A stretch of 64,000 bases of DNA from positions 632,677-696,676 of the forward strand of contig NZ_JH993793.1 of assembly GCF_000316115.1 (NCBI RefSeq), written 5' to 3'. The translations under genes were made by a program, and so were the position numbers. A model generated the notes under the pieces. That model saw nothing but the letters and a program-made list of their open reading frames with translations. It did not search any database and was not told where the DNA came from. The stretch's first letter is position 1. Each line of letters begins with the position of its first letter. Origin of the DNA: Leptolyngbya sp. PCC 7375. Its GTDB lineage: Bacteria > Cyanobacteriota > Cyanobacteriia > Phormidesmidales > Phormidesmidaceae. Positions 8,362-13,399 of this stretch are shown here, in pieces.

Positions 8362-8386
8362 TCGTCCACCTCAGGGCCTATGTTAG
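8362..8386. repeat. 25-bp direct repeat copy 1 flanking nucleotidyltransferase
   Basis: TCGTCCACCTCAGGGCCTA followed by TGTTAG recurs at 9286-9310 with two mismatches (22 of 23 or more core positions agree, including the shared TCAGGGCCTATGTTAG). The two copies bracket the nucleotidyltransferase gene as a ~920-bp unit. On the minus strand the block begins with CTAAC, like the outer box of an integron attC site, but I could not find a matching second half, so I call it only a repeat. Confidence 0.7.
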
Positions 8387-9168
8387 CCAGCCTTCGGCGG
8401 CGGATCGCCTGCCCTGGATAGCTCCAATTCTTGAAGTAGCAATTGCCCCCAGGCCACCGCTTTCGCGTGGTGTTCTTTTAGGTCAGAAGGGTCTCCTACA
8501 AACATGATGTCTCGCAATTGATTGTATACGGGGCCTGGAAGATCTCGCTGAAGATAACGCATCCCGAAGTCCCAGCGTGTGGAACAATATCGCATGCGAA
8601 GCAGTTCCACGAGTGGCTTAAGCGTGTACCCCCAAAACGCGGCAAGGGCTTCCGCCTCTTGGCCGCGATAGATCGCCTTTTGGACGAAACTCTGACTCAC
8701 GGAAAACCACTCCTCGAGGTCTTGACTGCGCTTGGCCCGGCGAGTTTCCTGCGAGTCCCTCTCTGAGGGCTTAAACCGTAGCCACTCCCCTTTGTCGAAG
8801 AGTGGCTTTAACTTCCCGTGGCGTTCAGGGTCGAGATACTCGCCGTAGGCTCCTTTCTGGAAAACACACACATCGACTAATAGGAAGTCTCCGCCAGCAG
8901 CCAGCTTGAAGTAGCGGCCAGGAGGCTCAGGGTGGCTAGCTACTACGGGCGACACCTCTTCTAGGGCCGACTGGATAGTGGCGTAAAAGGGTTCTTCTGC
9001 GTTTGCACCATCCAACAGGAAATTTAAGTCGATATCGGAGTACTCATCCACAAGATCGAACGCGGCACTCCCGCCTTCCCAGCCCGCCAGAACAAAAGGC
9101 AGGGTGCTTGACGCATTGCTCAAGGCACTGACGATGCGATCACGGAGAGTGGTGCGGCGAATTTCCAT
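8383..9168 (-). CDS. nucleotidyltransferase-domain protein (aminoglycoside adenylyltransferase-like)
   Basis: The 261-residue protein has the polymerase-beta-type nucleotidyltransferase motif GGSAAFDLVDEYSDIDLNF (the GS...D.D metal-binding pattern) near residues 29-48. A third acidic strand (DFLLVDVCVF) and a helical C-terminal half follow. It resembles aminoglycoside or streptomycin adenylyltransferase-like proteins, which transfer a nucleotide to a small acceptor. The actual substrate is unknown. I chose the ATG at 9168 because AAGGAAG lies just upstream; the open frame extends to 9222 through an attC-like site. The gene is flanked by 25-bp direct repeats and an attC-like element, as expected for an integron-type gene cassette transcribed on the minus strand. 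Confidence 0.75.
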   Translation of the reverse strand: MEIRRTTLRDRIVSALSNASSTLPFVLAGWEGGSAAFDLVDEYSDIDLNFLLDGANAEEPFYATIQSALEEVSPVVASHPEPPGRYFKLAAGGDFLLVDVCVFQKGAYGEYLDPERHGKLKPLFDKGEWLRFKPSERDSQETRRAKRSQDLEEWFSVSQSFVQKAIYRGQEAEALAAFWGYTLKPLVELLRMRYCSTRWDFGMRYLQRDLPGPVYNQLRDIMFVGDPSDLKEHHAKAVAWGQLLLQELELSRAGDPPPKAG

Positions 9169-9183
9169 GCACTTCCTTGGTCT

Positions 9184-9269
9184 GGCTAACGGGGAACTGA
9201 GCGGCGGCCAATATTTTTGCATCGATAGCCTGGATTATAGATTCCGTCCGCTCCTGCATAAGGTTAGGC
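9184..9269 (-). other. attC-like integron recombination site
   Basis: On the minus strand this 86-bp element starts with GCCTAAC (R'' box) and TGCAGGAGCGGACGG, and ends with CCGCCGCTCAGTTC and GTTAGCC (R' box). The inner arms are complementary except for one extrahelical base (GAGCGGACGG against GAGCGG-CGG). This is the diagnostic asymmetry of attC sites. It lies directly upstream of the nucleotidyltransferase start. No integron integrase gene is in the window. Confidence 0.6.
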
Positions 9270-9285
9270 AGCAAGTCCAGGGGCA

Positions 9286-9310
9286 TCGTCCGCATCAGGG
9301 CCTATGTTAG
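9286..9310. repeat. 25-bp direct repeat copy 2 flanking nucleotidyltransferase
   Basis: This is the second copy of the repeat at 8362-8386 (TCGTCCGCATCAGGGCCTA then TGTTAG). Read on the minus strand with the next two bases it gives GCCTAACATAGGCCCTGA, an R''-L''-like half site. It abuts the complete attC-like element at 9184-9269, so this may be a fused or truncated second attC. Confidence 0.65.
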
Positions 9311-9443
9311 GCTGTAATCACTTACTTCAAGGAATTCATGAATATGGTGCGTTCTCAAGAATCTATTTGCAGAGAGATAGAAAAGGATAGAAGCAGGTGA
9401 TGCGTTAGTCACGCTACGCTTGCTAACTTTCCTGATCGGTTGA

Positions 9444-9821
9444 CTAATTCATCAGTACATAGTGTGCCAAAATTTTCTGAACTTCAAAGATCTTTCCTTC
9501 ACTACGTTTGAACTCTCGCTCAATGGGATATGACTCACCTGAAATCCAAATCTTCATTTCAGCATCTCGATCAAAACCACCAGCAGTCTCCACTGCAAAA
9601 TGGGTAATAGATTTATAGGGTAGCGAGTGATACTCCTTCTTTTTACCTGTCAGTCCTTGAACATCGACAAGGATCAAGCGATGCTCTGTAAAAACAAAGA
9701 AGTCTTGCATCAATTTGAAACCTTTAATGATTTTCTCGCCATTCAAAAGTATTTTACTAAGCTCTTGTTCTAATAGTCCTAAATCAGCTTCAGAAGCATT
9801 GTCAAAAATGGCATCTAGCAT
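9444..9821 (-). CDS. PH-domain (bPH, DUF1696-like) protein
   Basis: This 125-residue soluble protein matches small bacterial pleckstrin-homology proteins. It has an N-terminal helix, then LLNGEKIIKGFKLMQDFFVFTEHRLILVDVQGL, SLPYKSITHFAVETAG, DAEMKIWISG and a C-terminal helix (KIFEVQKILAHYVLMN), which is the order of strands and capping helix of the family. The role is unknown; members often occur in mobile contexts. The gene lies on the minus strand among attC-like sites and is a plausible cassette cargo. The start ATG at 9821 is preceded by an A/T-rich leader with no strong ribosome site. Confidence 0.75.
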   Translation of the reverse strand: MLDAIFDNASEADLGLLEQELSKILLNGEKIIKGFKLMQDFFVFTEHRLILVDVQGLTGKKKEYHSLPYKSITHFAVETAGGFDRDAEMKIWISGESYPIEREFKRSEGKIFEVQKILAHYVLMN

Positions 9822-9868
9822 AGTTCAATTTTCTCTACTTGATGTGCATAGACAGTGTAAATAGGCAG

Positions 9869-10090
9869 TCATTGATTTTTGCGGGATATATTGCCGTTAT
9901 TAGCGATGGTACGTCGCAGCACGTTAATGAGCATAATTTTACAGTCTATTTTGATTATATTTATTACAACCCAACATGACACGACCTGTATAAAACAAAA
10001 CAAACCTACTCCTAAATTGTGAAAGCCACAAAGTTGTAGCAACAGATTTAATCCAAAACCCATATTGGCTAGTGATATAGCATTTCCCAC
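9869..10090 (-). CDS. possible small membrane protein ORF (doubtful)
   Basis: In the 390-bp gap between the PH-domain gene and the first tandem mini-cassette, a 73-codon minus-strand frame contains hydrophobic stretches (GFGLNLLLQLCGFHNLGVGL and IQVVSCWVVINIIKI) that could span the membrane. It has no recognisable family and no clear ribosome-binding site, and another frame overlaps it. The region may equally be a decayed cassette. I include it only because the gap holds nothing better. Confidence 0.2.
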   Translation of the reverse strand: MGNAISLANMGFGLNLLLQLCGFHNLGVGLFCFIQVVSCWVVINIIKIDCKIMLINVLRRTIANNGNISRKNQ

Positions 10091-10210
10091 TCAAACGAAG
10101 TGCACTAGCATCGCTAACTGAAAGGCTTTTTAGCTTCAAGTATGTACCTCAACAGATAGGGAAAAATATATATCTTGGATTCAATCAGAAACATTGATCA
10201 ACATGTGGAT

Positions 10211-10297
10211 GGCTAACGATTATAGTTGAGCCGCGAACGCCGCTTAGTCAGCGTCGTCGGGCTAACCGCGTTCGTCGGCTCCAACGAGTTGTTAAGT
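10211..10297 (-). other. attC-like site of first 185-bp mini-cassette
   Basis: On the minus strand the 87-bp element reads ACTTAAC, then AACTCGTTGGAGCCGACG as the left arm. The right arm GCGTTCGCGGCTCAA follows, and the element ends GTTAGCC. The arms pair except for two extrahelical bases (TTG-G-AGCCG-A-CGAACGC against TTGAGCCGCGAACGC). This left-arm wording is typical of integron attC sites. An almost identical copy occurs 185 bp away. Confidence 0.65.
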
Positions 10298-10380
10298 CGT
10301 AGCGGGGATAACTCTCTTTTAGGCTTCCCAAGCACTAACAGATAACTGATATATAATACTTTTAGCCTCCTAGATAACAT
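10213..10380 (-). CDS. mini-cassette ORF running into attC, copy 1
   Basis: A 55-codon frame starts at an ATG followed by a run of Arg, Leu, Tyr and Ile codons (MLSRRLKVLYISYLLVLGKP). It then continues through the attC-like site (NNSLEPTNAV...) to a TAG formed in its last box. Such overrun of the reading frame into attC is common for small integron cassettes. The protein is identical to the copy at 10398-10565. There is no known domain, and expression is unproven; the ORF may be incidental. Confidence 0.35.
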   Translation of the reverse strand: MLSRRLKVLYISYLLVLGKPKRELSPLRLNNSLEPTNAVSPTTLTKRRSRLNYNR

Positions 10381-10395
10381 TTTTATCCGCTGCCG

Positions 10396-10482
10396 ATTTA
10401 ACGATTATAGTTGAGCCGCGAACGCCGCTTAGTCAGCGTCGTCGGGCTAACCGCGTTCGTCGGCTCCAACGAGTTGTTAAGT
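10396..10482 (-). other. attC-like site of second 185-bp mini-cassette
   Basis: This copy of the element at 10211-10297 has an outer right box GTTAAAT on the minus strand, which fits the GTTRRRY consensus better than the first copy. Left box ACTTAAC fits RYYYAAC. The arms show the same two extrahelical bases. Confidence 0.65.
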
Positions 10483-10565
10483 CGTAGCGGGGATAACTCT
10501 CTTTTAGGCTTCCCAAGCACTAACAGATAACTGATATATAATACTTTTAGCCTCCTAGATAACAT
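10398..10565 (-). CDS. mini-cassette ORF running into attC, copy 2
   Basis: This is identical in sequence to the frame at 10213-10380 except for its stop (TAA here). The coding part upstream of attC is only about 32 codons. No ribosome-binding site of note precedes the ATG. I regard it as a cassette ORF of unknown reality. Confidence 0.35.
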   Translation of the reverse strand: MLSRRLKVLYISYLLVLGKPKRELSPLRLNNSLEPTNAVSPTTLTKRRSRLNYNR

Positions 10566-10591
10566 TTTTATCCGCTGCCGATTTAACAATT

Positions 10592-10754
10592 GATTAGGGG
10601 GAAACTTTCTATCTAATCCTCCAATTTAGTAGATTAGGTAGAAATCTTTCAGTCTAATACCCCTTATAAGAAGATTAGGTGGACATCTGTCAGCCTAACA
10701 TACCGATTTGGGTGATTAGGTGGAAAGTTTCTATCTAATCACCCAAGGCTTTAT
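10592..10754. repeat. four tandem ~41-bp hairpin repeats (GATTAG...CTAATC)
   Basis: Units start at 10592, 10632, 10673 and 10714. Each has GATTAGG, then GAAA (or GACA), a short loop, TTTC (or TGTC), and CTAATC or a close variant. The stem-forming GAAA/TTTC pair of units 1, 2 and 4 becomes GACA/TGTC in unit 3, a compensatory change that keeps pairing. Spacers of about 13 bases differ in sequence. This is not a CRISPR: the repeats themselves diverge and the spacers are too short. Confidence 0.75.
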
Positions 10755-10798
10755 ACAGTGATGTAGTTGCATAAAACTACAGCTATACCACCTCGCCC

Positions 10799-10893
10799 CT
10801 ACCACTCCATCAACCTCGGATCAAAATCAATACTATCCACCGCCGCCGGACCACCCACATCCTCCACATCCTGCATCCACGCCTCAAACCGGG
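10799..10893 (-). pseudogene. relic of an unidentified gene's 3' end
   Basis: On the minus strand the frame reads ARFEAWMQDVEDVGGP and AAVDSIDFDPRLMEW then stops, which looks like genuine protein. Just upstream another frame continues plausibly (MGKLKYFWPWPYRAELGG), separated by a frameshift. I infer a decayed gene end of unknown family. Nothing else in 10756-11022 looks coding. Confidence 0.3.
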
Positions 10894-11187
10894 CCGCCTA
10901 ACTCAGCGCGATACGGCCATGGCCAAAAGTACTTCAGCTTACCCATCGCATTCCGCGATTTAGGCAACGGGTCTGCCCCTTGTCCGGCAATTTGCGGTCT
11001 TGGTCGGGGCATAGGCTTTTAACCCACGATTGAACAGTTCGATTCTAAACGGATGAAATCACCGCCTGCAGTGTCATCAACCACAACATCCTAGAGACCT
11101 ACCTCACTGACCAGTCACAAAAACTCACAACATTAACCTTTATGTCAGAAAAGAGACATTGATCCACTCAAGGAATATGCTAAATAC

Positions 11188-11205
11188 ATGAGCTGAAAGG
11201 CTCGT
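11188..11205 (+). promoter_or_regulatory. GNRA-tetraloop hairpin upstream of a strong ribosome site
   Basis: ATGAGCT GAAA GGCTCGT forms a 7-bp stem capped by GAAA. Copy B at 32943-32960 is ATGAGTT GAAA AGCTCAT. Three stem positions differ between copies, yet all seven pairs are kept, counting G-U. It ends 13 bases before AAGGAGGT. Confidence 0.6.
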
Positions 11206-11231
11206 AACCACAACAAAAAAGGAGGTCAACA

Positions 11232-11312
11232 ATCGACATCTCAACAGAATCGTTTGACGACTCAATACCAGCACCCAACCAGGTCACTGATATTTCTTCT
11301 TGCTTGCACTAG
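11232..11312 (+). CDS. conserved 26-residue peptide with a non-AUG start, copy A
   Basis: A perfect AAGGAGGT is followed after five bases by ATC and an open frame of 26 codons ending TAG. Copy B (32986-33066) has the same length and stop and begins with ATA six bases after the same ribosome site. The first four codons differ only at third positions (Ile-Asp-Ile-Ser in both), and the last eight residues read TDISSCLH here and TDISSYLH there. This synonymous pattern is a coding signature. No ATG, GTG or TTG is available in frame, so a rare AUC/AUA start is inferred. The peptide has no known family; a regulatory leader peptide or small secreted peptide are possibilities. Confidence 0.45.
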   Translation: MDISTESFDDSIPAPNQVTDISSCLH

Positions 11313-11734
11313 AGAGCATTGTGTTTAGTAAAGATAAATCTTCTAACAACAACTCTTGAACGTCTTGTCTAATGTAGAAGAATTCCTCAGGTAGATCGTT
11401 CTGGGTGCTGTTGTGCTTTAAAGCGCCCCTAGAGCAATTGCCCAACGCTACAACTCACTGGGCCACGGCATAAGGCAGCCCGAGAATCCTTCAGTTAATA
11501 TCAAAACAACTCATTACGCTGTGATCCCACACCTAACTTAAAAAAAAATGATGGTTGTGTAAGCAGACGGTGGGATTATTCTGCCAAGGGTGTGGTCTGC
11601 CACATATCGGCATACAGTGGATTCACGGACAAAGCAAACTATTGCATAACTTCCTATCTCGAACCCTATATCTAAGTAAACAGAGCACTGTTTTACTTAC
11701 CTAAATAAATTTAGGCACCCTCTATATCTAACCT

Positions 11735-11772
11735 GCAGCCCTCCGTGAACCTTAGCGTTCGTGGAGGGCTGC
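11735..11772 (+). terminator. terminator-like hairpin ending block A
   Basis: GCAGCCCTCC pairs with GGAGGGCTGC, with an inner GAAC/GTTC stem, followed by TTATTTG. Block B ends in GAAGCCTCC/GGAGGCTTC at the same place with the same loop wording (CCTTAGCG), so the stem has changed in a compensated way. The U-tract is weak. Confidence 0.55.
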
Positions 11773-11846
11773 TTATTTGAAGCAGGGCTGTAGTATCCAG
11801 GTACGCAGAAAACCAACACACTCACACACCTATCAGGACTTTATCT

Positions 11847-12026
11847 ATGAAACTCACTCATCTTGGTGCGTCCTACACTCCCTCTGCTCAGACTATCGAA
11901 ACCATCGAAACCGATACTGAGCTGTCCTTTATGGGTCGCACCTTCAAAATGAGAGCCCCCAAAGCCATGCCTGCTCAGCCTGCTGCTCGTAGCCTCACCT
12001 ATCGCGGCATTCGCTACAGCGCCTAA
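11847..12026 (+). CDS. DUF4278-type small cyanobacterial protein
   Basis: The 59-residue product starts MKLTHLGASYTPSAQTIET and ends SLTYRGIRYSA. The terminal L.YRG..Y motif and an N-terminal degenerate copy (LTHLGASY) are the signature of DUF4278, a family of very small proteins found almost only in cyanobacteria. The function is unknown. The gene is free-standing on the plus strand, about 70 bp after the block A hairpin, and has its own intrinsic terminator 37 bp downstream. No strong Shine-Dalgarno is visible (TCAGGACTTTATCT upstream, with AGGA at 10 bases). Confidence 0.8.
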   Translation: MKLTHLGASYTPSAQTIETIETDTELSFMGRTFKMRAPKAMPAQPAARSLTYRGIRYSA

Positions 12027-12062
12027 GGCCAAATTCCAACGTTCGATACAGCACAGTGAACG

Positions 12063-12092
12063 GCCTCTGACAGCAGTGTCAGGGGCTTTTTT
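12063..12092 (+). terminator. intrinsic terminator of the DUF4278 gene
   Basis: GCCTCTGACA and TGTCAGGGGC form a 10-bp stem (one G-U) with a four-base loop, directly followed by TTTTTT. This is a classic Rho-independent terminator on the plus strand. Confidence 0.85.
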
Positions 12093-12207
12093 ATTGGGCT
12101 TTGATAAACCTGTGATGCCCGTCACTGGGTTTACCCAGCCAATCTAAGAAACCCCGTAAGCAACCGTCAGTCATCGGTCCGATAGAGTTGCCCCGGCATT
12201 CTTATAA

Positions 12208-12423
12208 CCAGCGGTTGAGAGTCTCCAAACTGAGCGATTAAACGCTCTGAATACTCGCACTAAGAACAGCATTCACAAACTAAGTCTTGAGCACCTCAAC
12301 AACCAAACCAAAACCGTTGAGGATATTCAAACTAATAGTTTGGAAACGTTGGATGCTCGGACAAAAGCTGTTGATCACATCCAGAAAGAGTTCGAAAACA
12401 GACAGACTACCACGGTTCTATGA
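12208..12423 (+). pseudogene. start-less open frame, possible coiled-coil gene remnant
   Basis: After an in-frame TAA at 12205, about 70 codons are open to the TGA at 12421-12423 without ATG, GTG or an early TTG start. The translation looks like real, hydrophilic helical protein with an internal near-repeat (SLQTERLNALNTRTK and SLETLDARTKAVDHIQ). I read it as the remaining part of a coiled-coil protein gene. The rest of 12100-12530 shows nothing. Confidence 0.3.
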
Positions 12424-12529
12424 CGGGCTCATCAATGACAGACTCAACTGCGGCTGGCTATAGAACCTCTTGGCTAGCAAAAAAATTAAGCATTGCGATC
12501 AGTTGCCGCTTTGGACAGAGTGAATTCAA

Positions 12530-13120
12530 CTAATTAGCCAGATCTTGGAGCGCCGCTTTAAGGTTGATCAAGCCCTGACGTATCCGCGACTTGACCGTCC
12601 CCAGAGGAATATTCGTGTGACTGGAAATTTCGGATTGACTCAGCCCATGATAAAAACTTAACCACAATAGATCTCGCTGCTTGTTGGGTAGGGCTTGCAG
12701 TGCCTCTCGGACTCGGTGCGATCGCTCCCCTTGGAAAACCTGCTCCTCAGGTAGTGAAAAGGTTTCCACGGCTGGCCCCTGATGAGTCAGCCCCTTGAGA
12801 ATGCGATGTCGATTACGGCTACTTCGCACGCGATCAATCGCTCGATTGCGGGTGACGGTACTTAAGAAACGGCTGAGGGAGCCACGGTTAGGGTTATACG
12901 CTGACTTTTGCCAGAGATTCAGAAAAATTTCTTGGGTCAAGTCTTCTGCTTCTGGGCCACTGTTTAAGATCCGCCAGGCGATCGTGTAAACCAAGCGCGA
13001 GTAGCGATCGTACAAAGCCGCTAATGCTGACTTATTGCCCTGCTGGAGGGATAAGAATAAGGCGGCATCGGTCTCGTTTCCCCCATTTGGAGATTGACTT
13101 GCGGGATATATAGACGGCAT
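12530..13120 (-). CDS. ECF-type sigma-70 family RNA polymerase sigma factor
   Basis: A 196-residue protein has sigma region 2 (LYDRYSRLVYTIAWRIL, AEDLTQEIFLNLWQK, the -10 recognition segment RFLSTVTRNRAIDRVRS) and region 4 (ALQALPNKQRDLLWLSFYHG, LSQSEISSHTNIPLGTVKSR). Regions 1 and 3 are absent, as in extracytoplasmic-function sigma factors. It would direct RNA polymerase to a small regulon. I placed the start at 13120 with GGTGGTGAG upstream; the frame stays open to 13186. It is on the same strand as, and downstream of, the six-gene toxin-like operon, with a 280-bp gap holding a hairpin. It may be transcribed separately. No anti-sigma gene is adjacent. Confidence 0.88.
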   Translation of the reverse strand: MPSIYPASQSPNGGNETDAALFLSLQQGNKSALAALYDRYSRLVYTIAWRILNSGPEAEDLTQEIFLNLWQKSAYNPNRGSLSRFLSTVTRNRAIDRVRSSRNRHRILKGLTHQGPAVETFSLPEEQVFQGERSHRVREALQALPNKQRDLLWLSFYHGLSQSEISSHTNIPLGTVKSRIRQGLINLKAALQDLAN

Positions 13121-13283
13121 AGGCTCACCACCCATCAAACGTAAAATTACCTGAAATCGGGGGATTCTTGAGCGGCAACGCCCCACTGTCGGCCCATTTA
13201 AGGCGATGGCACAAAATGCATTCGCAGCTCACTGACGCGATCGCTGAGTAAACCAATCAATCAGCCCCGTTGCTGTTGTGTAT

Positions 13284-13314
13284 GAGCGGCTGATTCAGTT
13301 CACCACAGCCGCTC
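13284..13314 (-). terminator. hairpin at the end of the six-gene operon
   Basis: GAGCGGCTG and CAGCCGCTC are perfect 9-bp inverted repeats 13 bases apart, about 85 bp after the stop of the 733-residue gene. There is no T-run, so termination by this stem alone is uncertain. Confidence 0.45.
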
Positions 13315-13399
13315 GAACCGGTGGTTTGTATAGAAGAGAGGATAGGTTAAGTGGAGAATATTAACTCGACCAGCAGATAACTTAGAGCTGTTGACTAGC

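Larger units (their letters stand above)
10214..10583. repeat. perfect tandem duplication, 2 x 185 bp
   Basis: Bases 10214-10398 and 10399-10583 appear identical over the whole 185-bp period. Each unit holds one attC-like site and a ~98-bp spacer with a 55-codon frame. In integron terms these are two identical consecutive mini-cassettes. The exact period matches cassette length between recombination points. Confidence 0.85.
11023..11776 (+). ncRNA. conserved intergenic transcription-unit-like block, copy A
   Basis: This block aligns along its length with 32769-33362 (copy B), starting at CCCACGATTGAA and ending in a terminator-like hairpin. Conserved parts, in order: GATTCTAAACGGATGA; a GAAA-tetraloop hairpin at 11188-11205; AAGGAGGT at 11219-11226; a 27-codon frame; AATGTAGAAGA.TTCCTCAG; TTCTGGGTGCTGTTGTG; and the hairpin at 11735-11772. 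Copy A carries an extra ~110 bp near 11425-11520. Divergence with compensatory changes in stems indicates a maintained RNA or mini-gene. Function unknown. Confidence 0.6.

Noticed and set aside
8383..9310. The 25-bp direct repeats as target-site duplications of a transposon.
   Set aside because: They are too long and imperfect for a duplication, no transposase is enclosed, and they resemble attC half-sites.
10398..10589. Longer 63-codon version of the mini-cassette ORF.
   Set aside because: The extra upstream codons lie outside the 185-bp repeat unit and are not shared with copy 1, so the ATG at 10565 is preferred.
10592..10754. Regular ~41-bp repeats that could be a CRISPR array.
   Set aside because: The repeats are themselves imperfect palindromes, spacers are only about 13 bases, and no cas genes are present.
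11841..12125. 94-codon minus-strand ORF over the DUF4278 gene.
   Set aside because: It is a shadow of the plus-strand DUF4278 gene, which has the family motif and its own terminator.
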